From: an uncultured Bacteroidales bacterium
Lineage (GTDB): Bacteria; Bacteroidota; Bacteroidia; Bacteroidales; P3
Direction of reading: 5' to 3'
Assembly (NCBI GenBank): GCA_905234665.1
Contig: CAJOIV010000004.1
Location: forward strand, 20,048-84,047
Length of the DNA stretch: 64,000 nt
The number at the start of each line of letters is the position of its first letter. The stretch's first letter is position 1. A model generated the notes under the pieces. It worked only from the letters and a program-made list of their open reading frames with translations, made no database searches and was not told where the DNA came from. A program made the translations under genes and the position numbers. This document shows positions 15,660 through 25,015 of the stretch, one piece after another.

Positions 15660-17417
15660 ATGGGACAATATACAATAAAACAATTAAAGTGCCTCAAGGA
15701 GTCGGAAGACAAAGTAGAATTCAAAAAGGCCGAGCAGGGAAACTTTGCATACGACGGGGGCACAAAAGCAAAACCAAGTGACAGAAGACGTTGTATACTC
15801 GGTTATGTGACTGCATTTTGCAATGAAGGTGGCGGTAGCCTGGTGATTGGTATGGAAGATGCCTATCCTCACAAGGTTGTTGGCACCAAACAATGTGAAG
15901 GCAAATTGGGTGAACTTGAGAGCAATATCTATAGAGATACGCTAATCCGGCCCCATATATATGAATTATATGAAGACGAAGAGAACAAGACAGGGCGAGT
16001 GCTTGTGATCGAGGTTCCCGGTCGACCCACAGGCAAACTTTTCCGCTTTGAGGACGTACCACTGATGCGTGTTGGAGAGGAACTGAAACCGATGTCTGAC
16101 GAGATGATTTTCAGCATTCTTCAGGAACATGAGCCCGACTTCTCGGCTGAGATCTGTAAAGGGATAACAATCAGAGACCTTGACTCCGAGGCCATACGGA
16201 TAATGAAACAGAAATATGCCCAAAAACAGCAGAATTCTGATTTCCTGACACTGTCGGATGAACAAGTGTTAAGCGATTTGGATTTGGTCAAAAAAGGAGA
16301 AGTGACGTATGCTGCATTGATTCTTGTTGGGCAGGAAAAGGTATTAAAAGAATATTTACCACAAGCATCCGTTATATTAGAGTTCAGAAAATCGGAATCT
16401 TTGGTTCCGTTTACCAATAGGCAGATATATTGTCAGCCTTTCTATAAGATGATTGACCTCTTATGGCATGACATCGACTTGCGGAATGATAAAATCGATG
16501 TGAATGAGAATTCTTACATCTTCAACATTCCCTATTTCAACGAAGAGGTGATTCGTGAGGCCATCAACAATGCGATAGCACATAGGGACTATCGTCGCAA
16601 TAGCGAAACTGTTATCAAGCAGTACCCTCAGAAGATGGAGATAATGAATGCTGGTGGTTTCCCGTTGGGTGTGACTATCGAGAATCTTTTGAGAGTACAA
16701 AGTACCCCGCGAAACAGACTACTTGCAGATGTCCTTTCGAAAACCGGTATTGTTGAACGGTCGGGACAAGGTGTCGATAAGATATACAGAAACACCTTGT
16801 CAGAAGGCAAAGATGCCCCCGATTATTCCAAAAGTGACTCTTTCCGTGTGGAATTACATATATCGGCCGTCATTAAAGACAAGGCTTTTGCGCTGTTTCT
16901 GAATTCCGAGCAACGTGATTTGGCAGAAGAAGATAAGCTCTCTGTTTTTGATGTTATTGCTCTTAACGCCCTACGAGAAGGAAAATCCAATACAGTCTCA
17001 AAGGATGAGTTGAAAGAATTGATGAAACGTGGTATAATAGAGAAACATGGGAAAACAAGAGGTACCTATTATACCTTGTCAAAGAGCTATTATGAATTCT
17101 GTGGAAAAGAAGGTGAATATTCACAGGTAAAGGACTGGAATGCTGTACAGGCATGGCCTGTGGTTTTGGCTCATTTCTCCACATTTAAGAAAGCCAAAAT
17201 GGGGGACTTTGTGAGTATACTAGGCACACATATGTCTCGCAAAAAAGTAAGAAACATTATAGAGCAATACATTGAACAGGGCTTTTTGGCAAAAGAAGGC
17301 ATAGGACCAGGAACAACATACTATATCAGTGATGAATACATTAAGAATTCCGAGATAATGAATAAGGCATTGGGCATTGGATTGGAGGAGTTGAAAAAAA
17401 GAGGAGAAATTAAATAA
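15660..17417 (+). CDS. AlbA_2 (Schlafen-like) / GHKL-type ATPase accessory protein
   Basis: 585-aa protein in the type I operon. Residues ~15-150 match the AlbA_2/Schlafen-type domain (KVEFKKAE, FCNEGGGSLVIGMED, GKLFRF). Residues ~295-385 match the HATPase_c_4 module (EAINNAIAHRDY at 300-311, then GTGG-like RSGQGVDKI). A C-terminal winged-helix region (ELKELMKRGIIEKHGKTRG) follows. It probably binds nucleic acid and ATP; such proteins are common near restriction and defence genes, but their role is unsettled. The equivalent slot in locus 2 holds a DUF4062 protein with the same ATPase module. Confidence 0.8.
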   Translation: MGQYTIKQLKCLKESEDKVEFKKAEQGNFAYDGGTKAKPSDRRRCILGYVTAFCNEGGGSLVIGMEDAYPHKVVGTKQCEGKLGELESNIYRDTLIRPHIYELYEDEENKTGRVLVIEVPGRPTGKLFRFEDVPLMRVGEELKPMSDEMIFSILQEHEPDFSAEICKGITIRDLDSEAIRIMKQKYAQKQQNSDFLTLSDEQVLSDLDLVKKGEVTYAALILVGQEKVLKEYLPQASVILEFRKSESLVPFTNRQIYCQPFYKMIDLLWHDIDLRNDKIDVNENSYIFNIPYFNEEVIREAINNAIAHRDYRRNSETVIKQYPQKMEIMNAGGFPLGVTIENLLRVQSTPRNRLLADVLSKTGIVERSGQGVDKIYRNTLSEGKDAPDYSKSDSFRVELHISAVIKDKAFALFLNSEQRDLAEEDKLSVFDVIALNALREGKSNTVSKDELKELMKRGIIEKHGKTRGTYYTLSKSYYEFCGKEGEYSQVKDWNAVQAWPVVLAHFSTFKKAKMGDFVSILGTHMSRKKVRNIIEQYIEQGFLAKEGIGPGTTYYISDEYIKNSEIMNKALGIGLEELKKRGEIK

Positions 17418-17422
17418 CAATC

Positions 17423-17712
17423 AAAAGGGCCAAAAGAGGGCCAAAAAGGAACTAAAAGTTACAGGAATTAAAGTGATGATATGTTCAAGTGATTGAATTA
17501 TAGTTAGGTGCAAAAGGGCCAAAAAGGGGCCAAAAAAGGAATTAAAAGTTACAGGAATCAAAGCGAAAATATGTTCAAGTGATTGAATTATAGTTGTGTG
17601 CAAAAGGGCCAAAAAAGGGCCAAAAAGGAACTAAAAGATACAGAAAACAAAGCAATAATATGTTTAAGTGATTGGATTATAGCGATGTGTAAAAGGGCCA
17701 AGAAAAGGCCAA
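17423..17712 (+). repeat. ~90-bp imperfect tandem repeat, 3.2 copies
   Basis: Units begin AAAAGGGCC at 17423, 17512, 17602 and 17691 (periods 89, 90, 89 bp). Each has paired AAGGGCC blocks, AACTAAAAG/AATTAAAAG, TATGTTCAAGTGATTG and a TATAG tail. They fill the entire gap between the AlbA-like gene and the small membrane protein. There are no spacers or short repeats of CRISPR type. Confidence 0.9.
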
Positions 17713-17727
17713 AATAATAGGAATAGT

Positions 17728-17916
17728 ATGAATACTGAAACGGCAAATCTGATAGTGGCTTGTGTGACGTTGGTCTTTATGGTCAAGAACAGCAAGGGCT
17801 ACCTGCGTAGGAAGTTGCGCGAGAAGGAAAGACGGTATAACTCCTTGGATAATCTATGCAAAACAAGTCTGTTCTCACCGTTGGCCGGCTTAGTAAAGAA
17901 CAAACATCTTGAATAG
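17728..17916 (+). CDS. small membrane-anchored protein, perhaps truncated by an amber codon
   Basis: 62-aa product with one N-terminal hydrophobic segment (LIVACVTLVFMV) followed by a charged helix. The same frame continues after the TAG at 17914-17916 for 15 more codons rich in Glu and Lys (RDKLEQEIENIKEKL) up to TAA 17962-17964, one base before the hsdS ATG. This spacing suggests that the ancestral protein was 78 aa with a coiled-coil tail and that TAG is a recent nonsense mutation, a sequencing error or a read-through site. Role in the restriction locus unknown. Confidence 0.5.
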   Translation: MNTETANLIVACVTLVFMVKNSKGYLRRKLREKERRYNSLDNLCKTSLFSPLAGLVKNKHLE

Positions 17917-17965
17917 CGTGATAAATTGGAACAAGAGATAGAGAATATCAAAGAAAAGTTGTAAT

Positions 17966-19138
17966 ATGAGCGAATGGAAAGAATATAAATTGGGAGATTT
18001 GATAGAAACCAATGCTAAGTCTATTGGTCGGGGCTATCCTTATTCAAAGATTCTATATCTTGATACAGGCTCCATTACATGTAACAAAATAGAGTCTTTG
18101 CAAGAGTTTGAACTATCTGAAGCACCGAGTAGAGCTAAACGCTTGGTGAGTGGAGATGATATTATATATTCTTCAGTCAGACCAGACCAATTGCATTACG
18201 GCTTTGTTCAAGACCCACAGAACAACCTGGTTGTTTCAACAGGTTTTGTAACTATTACTTGCAACAAGACTATTCTTTATCCCAAGTTTTTGTACTATTA
18301 TTTGATACAGTCTCAAATAACGGAATACCTGCATTCCGTGGCGGAAGCGTCAACTTCGGCATATCCATCACTTCGGCCGAGCGACATTGAAGCTTTAGAT
18401 ATTGAGATTCCTCCCTTAGAGGAGCAGAAGCGGATAGCGGGTGTGTTGAGTTCGTTGGATGACAAGATAGATTTGTTGAATCGGGAGAACGTGACCCTCG
18501 AAGCCCTCGCCGAAACCATCTTCCGCCACTACTTCATAGAAAACCCCAACCCCACCTGGAAAGAAGGTAAACTTGGAGATTATGTTAAAACAACATCTGG
18601 AGGAACCCCATCCCGAAAACAATCAAAATATTACACTACAGGAACTATAGATTGGGTAAAATCGAAAGAGCTTAATGGCACCTTTATCTTTGATACTGAA
18701 GAAAAAATAACAGAAGAGGCTGTGTGTAATTCATCAGCAAAGTTTTTGCCAGCAAATTCTGTATTAATTGCCATGTATGGTGCTACCGTTGGAGAATATG
18801 GCATATTGGCGCATTCAATGACGTGTAATCAGGCTGTGTGTGCTTTACTACCCAATGATAATTACTCATACACATACTTGCTAGGATGGGCTATTTGTTA
18901 TAAGCAAGACCTTATAAATCTTGCGACAGGCGCTGCACAGCAAAATATTAGTCAGGATCTAATAAAACAGCAGATGGTTTGTACGGATTATAAACTTATT
19001 CGAAACTACGACGAACAAGTTAGTCCATATATTAAGAAAATCAAATCCAATAAACAACAAATACTAACACTGTCAGTTCTGCGAGACTCTCTCCTTTCAC
19101 GCCTATTGTCTGGCGAAGTAAAAGTCGTAGGACAATAA
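17966..19138 (+). CDS. hsdS: type I restriction-modification specificity subunit, locus 1
   Basis: 390-aa HsdS with two target-recognition domains. Each is followed by a conserved helical spacer: IPPLEEQKRIAGVLSSLDDK after the first (about residues 145-165) and a degenerate QQILTLSVLRDSLLSRLLSG at the end. Length and domain symmetry are normal. It sets the DNA sequence recognised by the HsdM/HsdR complex. The operon order hsdM-accessory-hsdS-DUF4145-hsdR is unbroken. No recombinase gene or second hsdS half was seen nearby, so phase variation by inversion is unlikely here. Confidence 0.93.
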   Translation: MSEWKEYKLGDLIETNAKSIGRGYPYSKILYLDTGSITCNKIESLQEFELSEAPSRAKRLVSGDDIIYSSVRPDQLHYGFVQDPQNNLVVSTGFVTITCNKTILYPKFLYYYLIQSQITEYLHSVAEASTSAYPSLRPSDIEALDIEIPPLEEQKRIAGVLSSLDDKIDLLNRENVTLEALAETIFRHYFIENPNPTWKEGKLGDYVKTTSGGTPSRKQSKYYTTGTIDWVKSKELNGTFIFDTEEKITEEAVCNSSAKFLPANSVLIAMYGATVGEYGILAHSMTCNQAVCALLPNDNYSYTYLLGWAICYKQDLINLATGAAQQNISQDLIKQQMVCTDYKLIRNYDEQVSPYIKKIKSNKQQILTLSVLRDSLLSRLLSGEVKVVGQ

Positions 19139-19181
19139 AACGTAGATTAATATGTTAAAGAAACAGATAAACAATTAAATT

Positions 19182-19811
19182 ATGAAATATATAGCACCTC
19201 AGAAAGAAAAACAATCATTCACTTGCCCTCATTGCCATACAATATCTTTAATTGAATATAAAAACGTCTATTTTGAGGGCGATCGTGAACCAAATGGACG
19301 CTATTGCACTATAATGTCGGTCGGACGCTGTCTCAATTGCAGTCGAAAAATAATATGGATTGATGACAAGTTTGTTTATCCAGATATTCAACAACAAGAG
19401 CCTAACTCAGATATGCCAGAATCCGTTTTGCAATTGTACAAGGAAGCAGGATTGATATATAACAAATCACCACGTGCAGCGTGTGCTCTACTTCGACTGG
19501 CTATAGATAGAATATGTAATGAGTTGGGAGAGACAGACAGAGATATAAATAAAAACATTGCCGCACTAGTAAAACGAGGTTTGCCTGAAGGGATTCAAAA
19601 GGCGTTGGATTTGGTTAGGGTGATTGGAAACAAGGCTGTCCATCCTGGTCAAATTGATTTTGATGTGGATGATATTGAGACGGCACAAATTCTTTTTGGT
19701 CTTGTGAATATGATTGTCGAACGTTTGATTAGTGAACCAAAGAAATTGGATTCATTCTACAATCGGTTGCCCCAAAGTGCAAGGGATGCAATAGAAAAAC
19801 GAGACAAATAA
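19182..19811 (+). CDS. DUF4145 domain protein
   Basis: 209-aa cytosolic protein. The N-terminal third has two CxxC pairs (CPHC, CLNC) that could bind zinc. The C-terminal part is the DUF4145 helical domain (SPRAACALLRLAIDRICNEL, IGNKAVHPGQ), a HEPN-like fold often found inside type I restriction operons. It lies between hsdS and hsdR. HEPN relatives can act as RNases, but the RxxxxH signature is not clear here. The role in restriction is unknown. Confidence 0.75.
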   Translation: MKYIAPQKEKQSFTCPHCHTISLIEYKNVYFEGDREPNGRYCTIMSVGRCLNCSRKIIWIDDKFVYPDIQQQEPNSDMPESVLQLYKEAGLIYNKSPRAACALLRLAIDRICNELGETDRDINKNIAALVKRGLPEGIQKALDLVRVIGNKAVHPGQIDFDVDDIETAQILFGLVNMIVERLISEPKKLDSFYNRLPQSARDAIEKRDK

Positions 19812-19909
19812 TACGGGCGACTGTCGAAAGATCACCGAACCATCGCCGAAGGATCATAGAGCCCACAAAGAAGGATCGTAGAAGGGAGACCTACAAAATC
19901 AGATGAATT

Positions 19910-20035
19910 ATGGCCGTAAATAAAACTAACACATATAATGGATATAAACCACCTTTCACGCTGTCGGCGAAGGCTGTGGGACTGGTGGCAGATATAGCCG
20001 CCCAGATGGGGCGAATTGTTATCCGGTCGGTGTAA
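19910..20035 (+). pseudogene. N-terminal remnant of a Fic-family protein
   Basis: 41-codon frame starting MAVNKTNTYNGYKPPFTLS and running through a helix AVGLVADIAAQMGRI before a stop. This is the typical N-terminus of Fic (AMP-transferase) proteins, in which the helix is followed by several hundred residues with the HxFx(D/E)GNGRxxR motif. That remainder is missing: hsdR starts 44 bp later. Full-length fic genes are frequent partners of type I loci in Bacteroidota, so this is probably a deletion scar rather than a real small gene. Confidence 0.6.
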
Positions 20036-20079
20036 ATGTCGGTGCAAATGAATAAATATAAGTTGAAATAAGACAAATT

Positions 20080-23000
20080 ATGACCAAGCTGACAGAATCG
20101 GACATTGAGCAGATGACCATCGAACTGTTGGAGGCGAAGGGGTACAAATATCTCTATGGGCCGGAGATTGCACCAGACGGCAAGACGCCAATGCGTACAA
20201 CGTTCGACGAGGTGATACTGCGGGAGAAACTGGAGTCTGCCGTGCGGCGATTGAACCCGTCGCTGCCCAAAGAAGTGTTGGACGATGCTGTCAAAACATT
20301 GCTGCGCATCGGTTCGACCAACCTGCTGGTCGACAACGAACAGTTTCATGAGTTGTTGACACAGGGCGTGACGGTGTCTGTATATGACGAGGGTGAGGAA
20401 CGTGGCAAGCCCGTCCATCTGGTCGATTTCGATGACCCGTGGAACAACGAGTTCACAGTGGTCAACCAGTTCACTGTCATTGAAAACGGCCATAACTATC
20501 GCCCCGATGTGGTGCTCTTTGTCAACGGTCTACCCTTGGTGGTGATGGAACTGAAGAACGCCGCCGACGAGGATGCCACCATCCAAGGAGCATACAATCA
20601 AATAGAGACCTACAAGACTTTTATCCCTGCCCTGTTCACCTATAATGAGATTGTTGTCATCTCGGATGGCTTGGAAGCGAAGGCGGGAACCCTGTCGTCG
20701 GGCTTCAGCCGTTTCTCAGCCTGGAAGAGCGAGGATGGCGAGACGATGTCTTCTCCACTGACAAGCGAGTTGGAGGTGATGGCACGAGGCATGATGCCTC
20801 CAGAAACATTGCTCGACCTGGTGCGTTCGTTTATCGTGTTTGAAAAGGAGAAACATACGGACAAGAAAACTGGCGAGATTACCATCACGACGGTGAAGAA
20901 GCTGGCGGCCTACCATCAATACTATGCCGTCAACAAGGCGGTGGAATCCACTCTGCGTGCCACGGGCATCAACAGGATGATTCCTCTTGTGGCTGAGTCG
21001 CCCTCCAATTTCGGCTTTAAGACGGTCAAAGAACAGTCCGAGGGGGACCACCGCGCAGGTGTGGTATGGCACACACAAGGCAGCGGCAAGTCGCTGTCGA
21101 TGGTGTTCTACACAGGCAAGATTGTGCAACGGCTGAACAATCCCACGGTGGTGGTCATTACCGACCGCAACGACCTCGACGACCAGCTCTTTGAGACCTT
21201 TGTGGCATCTAAACAGCTATTGAACCAGACACCCGTGCAGGCTGAGAGCCGCGAGCACCTGAAGGTCCTACTTGCGGTGCAGTCGGGAGGTGTGGTCTTT
21301 ACCACCATACAGAAGTTCCAGCCCGAGAAAGGCAATGTATACGAACTCCTTACCGAACGCACCAATGTGGTTGTGATTGCCGACGAGGCACACCGCACAC
21401 AGTATGGCTTCAAGGCTAAGGCTGTCGAGGTGAAGAACGAGGCCGATGAGGTGATCGGCTCTGAAATCAAGTACGGATTTGCCAAATATCTGCGGGATGC
21501 ACTCCCCAACGCCACCTATATTGGATTCACGGGTACGCCCATTGAACAGACCGACAAGAACACGCCGGCCGTCTTTGGCAACTATATTGATGTCTACGAC
21601 ATTGCACAGGCTGTGGAGGATGGTGCCACGGTGCGCATCTTTTACGAGAGTCGTCTTGCCAAGGTGGAATTGACCGCCGAAGGACGTAAACTGGTGGAGG
21701 AATTGGACAAGGAGTTGCAGGTGGAGGATATGAACGACGTGCAGCGCGCCAAAGCCAAATGGACACAACTGGAAGCCCTCATTGGCAATCCCAACCGTGT
21801 GAAAAATATTGCCCGCGACATCGTTGAGCACTTCGAGGCGCGTCAGCAGGTTTTTGAAGGCAAAGCCATGGTGGTGGCCATGAGCCGAAGGATAGCTGTC
21901 GAGCTATACGACGAGATAATAAAGTTGCGTCCCCATTGGCACAGCGACGACCTGGAAAAGGGTGTCGTCAAGGTGGTGATGACCACGGCGGCATCGGATG
22001 GGCCAGCTATTGCCAAGCATCATACCACCAAGGCAAACCGCGAGAGATTGGCCGAGCGCATGAAGGACCCCGACGACGAGTTGAAGTTGGTAATCGTCCG
22101 CGATATGTGGCTCACGGGATTTGATGTACCTTGCCTGCATACCCTCTACATCGACAAGCCTATGCAGGGACACAACCTGATGCAGGCTATCGCCCGGGTG
22201 AACCGTGTCTACAAGGACAAACCCGGAGGCTTGGTGGTGGACTACCTGGGAATAGCTTCCGACCTCAAGGCTGCCCTCTCCTTCTACTCGGATGCAGGAG
22301 GTAAGGGCGACCCGACACAGCAACAGTCGCAAGCAGTGGCTCTGATGCAGGAGAAGTTGGAAGTGGTGGAACAGATGTTGTATGGCCTCGACTATCAACA
22401 ATATTTTACGGCTGACACCTCGGGAAAACTATCGTGGATTCTCAAGGCGGAAGACTTTATCCTTGGCTTGGATGATGGCAAGAAACGCTATGTCAACGAA
22501 GTAATCGCTTTGGAGAAGGCTTTTGCATTGTCCATCCCGCATGAGGCGGCAATGGAGGCGAAGGAGGAAGTGGCTTTCTTCCAGGCAGTGAAGGCCCGCC
22601 TGTGCAAGTTCGACTCACAAGGCACAGGCCGTACCAACCAAGAGATAGAGACCACTATCCGTCAAGTGATTGACCATGCATTGGTGTCGGAGCAGGTGAT
22701 AGACCTGTTTGATGCCGCAGGATTGAAGAAACCCGATATCTCCATCCTGTCCGAGGAATTCTTGATGGAGCTGAAAGGCATGGAACATAAGAATATTGCA
22801 CTTGAGGTGTTGCGCCGATTGTTGGAGGGGGAGATAAAAGCACGTGCCAAGTACAATATTGTGGAAGGCCATTCTTTGATGGAGATGCTTGATAGCGCCA
22901 TCGCCCGCTATCACAACAAGATACTTTCGGAAACAGAGGTGATTGACGAACTTATCCTCCTCAGCAAAACCATTGTGGAGAAGGATAAGGATGCGGAATC

Positions 23001-23295
23001 GATGGGATTGACCACTTATGAGTATGCATTCTACTCGGCAGTGGCCAACAACCAGAGTGCAAAGGAATTGATGGGGAAAGACAAACTGCGGGAACTAGCA
23101 GTGGTGCTGACGGAAACCATCCGTAAGAATGCCTCGATAGATTGGACCATTAAAGAGAATGTCCGTTCCAAGATAAAAGTGGCTGTGAAACGGCTTTTGC
23201 GCCGATATGGATATCCGCCCGACATGAAATTATTGGCTACCGAGACCGTCTTAAAACAGGCAGAACGGATAGCAGAAGAAATAATGTCTGATTGA
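20080..23295 (+). CDS. hsdR: type I restriction endonuclease, locus 1
   Basis: 1071-aa motor/nuclease subunit. N-terminal PD-(D/E)xK nuclease ([19 protein letters not shown], about residues 145-165); SF2 translocase with Walker A TQGSGKS, Walker B DEAHR, TGTPI and a helicase C-terminal domain with QAIARVNR; C-terminal helical coupling region. It cuts unmodified DNA after ATP-driven translocation. It ends 4 bp before the convergent M23 peptidase gene, with no terminator hairpin between them. Confidence 0.95.
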   Translation: MTKLTESDIEQMTIELLEAKGYKYLYGPEIAPDGKTPMRTTFDEVILREKLESAVRRLNPSLPKEVLDDAVKTLLRIGSTNLLVDNEQFHELLTQGVTVSVYDEGEERGKPVHLVDFDDPWNNEFTVVNQFTVIENGHNYRPDVVLFVNGLPLVVMELKNAADEDATIQGAYNQIETYKTFIPALFTYNEIVVISDGLEAKAGTLSSGFSRFSAWKSEDGETMSSPLTSELEVMARGMMPPETLLDLVRSFIVFEKEKHTDKKTGEITITTVKKLAAYHQYYAVNKAVESTLRATGINRMIPLVAESPSNFGFKTVKEQSEGDHRAGVVWHTQGSGKSLSMVFYTGKIVQRLNNPTVVVITDRNDLDDQLFETFVASKQLLNQTPVQAESREHLKVLLAVQSGGVVFTTIQKFQPEKGNVYELLTERTNVVVIADEAHRTQYGFKAKAVEVKNEADEVIGSEIKYGFAKYLRDALPNATYIGFTGTPIEQTDKNTPAVFGNYIDVYDIAQAVEDGATVRIFYESRLAKVELTAEGRKLVEELDKELQVEDMNDVQRAKAKWTQLEALIGNPNRVKNIARDIVEHFEARQQVFEGKAMVVAMSRRIAVELYDEIIKLRPHWHSDDLEKGVVKVVMTTAASDGPAIAKHHTTKANRERLAERMKDPDDELKLVIVRDMWLTGFDVPCLHTLYIDKPMQGHNLMQAIARVNRVYKDKPGGLVVDYLGIASDLKAALSFYSDAGGKGDPTQQQSQAVALMQEKLEVVEQMLYGLDYQQYFTADTSGKLSWILKAEDFILGLDDGKKRYVNEVIALEKAFALSIPHEAAMEAKEEVAFFQAVKARLCKFDSQGTGRTNQEIETTIRQVIDHALVSEQVIDLFDAAGLKKPDISILSEEFLMELKGMEHKNIALEVLRRLLEGEIKARAKYNIVEGHSLMEMLDSAIARYHNKILSETEVIDELILLSKTIVEKDKDAESMGLTTYEYAFYSAVANNQSAKELMGKDKLRELAVVLTETIRKNASIDWTIKENVRSKIKVAVKRLLRRYGYPPDMKLLATETVLKQAERIAEEIMSD

Positions 23296-23299
23296 CCTC

Positions 23300-24988
23300 T
23301 TATCGCAGCAATGTGTAGGTCACGTCGCGAGTGTTGTCGCAGCCGTCGGTGAGGAGGATGCGGAGGGCGTTTTTGGCCTCGGTGAGGCGGGCGCGGACAT
23401 CCTTGATGTTGATGAGGTTGTACTTGCCGTCGTACTCGGCCAGGACCCAACGGCCGTTGATGTAGCATTTGTATTCCTTCACGCCGCTGAGGTCGTCTGT
23501 CATCTTCAGTTGCAGCAGGTTGCCGGTGATGCGGCTGCCGTTCTTGAATCCCACGGGCCGCACGGTGGGGGCGGCGGTGTCCTGCATGACGGTGAAGTTG
23601 CCGAAGTCGCGAACGTCGGCTTCCAGCCATTTGCCGTCGAGGCGCGTGGGACAGGCCTTGGTGCGGGTGTCGTCGAGATAACAGATGACCAGCTTCTCTT
23701 CATCGTAGCCCACGGGAAGAGGCAGACGTATCTTGTAGGTCTTGTGTGGCGGATAGGGGCTCACGCGGGGGGCGACGGTGAGGATGGGGGCGATGTGGCG
23801 CTTGTCGGTCTTCACGCCGTGGACAAGGGCGTCATTGTAGTAGAGCACATCGGGAGGCAGGTCTATCTGGTAGTTGCTGCGGCCCACGCTGAGGGGTTCG
23901 GTGTAGACGAGGGTGTCGGCTGTCTGGTAGGGGGTGATGCGGTGGGGCACGCCGTGCATCTCGACGAGGGTCTCCAGGCTGTTGCGGACGAAGAAACGGC
24001 GCACGCTCTGGTTTCCGTTCCAGTCGCTTACGGCCACGGTGATGCGGTGGAGGCTGGTGTCGGTGTCGATGAACCCGATGCTGCCGTCGCCATAGGTGCG
24101 GGCCGGACGCAGGGGGTCGCCGGGCAGGCGGCGGGTGATGATGTAGGGCTTCTTGTTGGCCTGGTAGTATTCGTAGTCCAGCTGGCAGTGGATGCCGCGG
24201 GCGTTGTCGTGGTCTATCTCGGTGACGCGGTATTGGAAGAAGGGAACGCCGTCGACCCAGATGTCGATGCGCTCGAAGCCGTTGTTGTTGGTGGAACCCT
24301 CCGAGAGGTCGGCGGCATAGACTCCCAGGTAGAAACGTCCGGCGATGAGGATGGTCTCGCCGTCTTTCACCTGCCGGTCGCTGCATTTGCCGGCAATGCG
24401 GGTGCGTTCGTTATAGGGTATCATGCGTAAGCCCCGGATGGTGGGCTGCTGCACGTCGGTCATCGTGATGCCGAATCCCAGGGGGTTGAGGCCGTGCTGT
24501 GTACGTGTGTCGCGCACCTCGTAGTGCAGGTGCGGGCCGCCCGACATGCCCGTGTTGCCGGCGTATGCGATGAGGTCGCCTCGTTTCACTTTGAGGACTC
24601 CGGCGGGCAGGGTGGTGTCGAAGGAATAGCATTGTTTCGCCTCTTGGCAGCGGTAGACGAAGTCTCCGATGCTGCCGGGGAAGCCGTCGCAGTGGTAGTA
24701 TACCGTGGTCTTGTTGTCGGCATGGTTGATATAGAGCATCTTGCCGCCGCTCCACGGACTGATGTGCACGCGGCTCACGTAGCCGTCGGCAGGGGCGTAG
24801 ATGGGAGTGCCGACGCCTGTGTCGCCACCCACGCGCATGTCGATGCCGCCGTGGTAATGGTAGGGGCGTATCTCGGCGAAGGTGCCCGAGAGGGCGGTGG
24901 GCAGTTTCAGCGGCGAGTCGAACGTGTTCTGCGCTTGGGCGAAACTATAGGTCAATAGGCATAGGCCAATCAGTATTGTTCTCTTCAT
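23300..24988 (-). CDS. M23 family metallopeptidase (LytM-type), secreted
   Basis: 562-aa envelope protein with a signal peptide (LIGLCLLTYSFAQAQ). The N-terminal peptidase domain has HYHGGIDMRVG and GPHLHYEVRD, the HxxxD and HxH zinc ligands of lysostaphin-type endopeptidases. A long C-terminal region of beta-rich domains follows. It likely cleaves peptidoglycan cross-links or, if degenerate in its remaining residues, regulates such enzymes. It is next to recN, a pairing of ordinary chromosomal genes that separates the two restriction loci. Confidence 0.88.
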   Translation of the reverse strand: MKRTILIGLCLLTYSFAQAQNTFDSPLKLPTALSGTFAEIRPYHYHGGIDMRVGGDTGVGTPIYAPADGYVSRVHISPWSGGKMLYINHADNKTTVYYHCDGFPGSIGDFVYRCQEAKQCYSFDTTLPAGVLKVKRGDLIAYAGNTGMSGGPHLHYEVRDTRTQHGLNPLGFGITMTDVQQPTIRGLRMIPYNERTRIAGKCSDRQVKDGETILIAGRFYLGVYAADLSEGSTNNNGFERIDIWVDGVPFFQYRVTEIDHDNARGIHCQLDYEYYQANKKPYIITRRLPGDPLRPARTYGDGSIGFIDTDTSLHRITVAVSDWNGNQSVRRFFVRNSLETLVEMHGVPHRITPYQTADTLVYTEPLSVGRSNYQIDLPPDVLYYNDALVHGVKTDKRHIAPILTVAPRVSPYPPHKTYKIRLPLPVGYDEEKLVICYLDDTRTKACPTRLDGKWLEADVRDFGNFTVMQDTAAPTVRPVGFKNGSRITGNLLQLKMTDDLSGVKEYKCYINGRWVLAEYDGKYNLINIKDVRARLTEAKNALRILLTDGCDNTRDVTYTLLR

Positions 24989-25015
24989 ATATATGTATCT
25001 CTCAGTTCTTGTGTT

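Noticed and set aside
17421..17612. 63-codon minus-strand frame with internal repetition
   Set aside because: It is the translation of the 90-bp tandem repeats; periods of 89 bp break the frame in the next unit.
17423..17712. CRISPR array
   Set aside because: Units are ~90 bp, contiguous and imperfect, with no unique spacers and no cas genes in the window.
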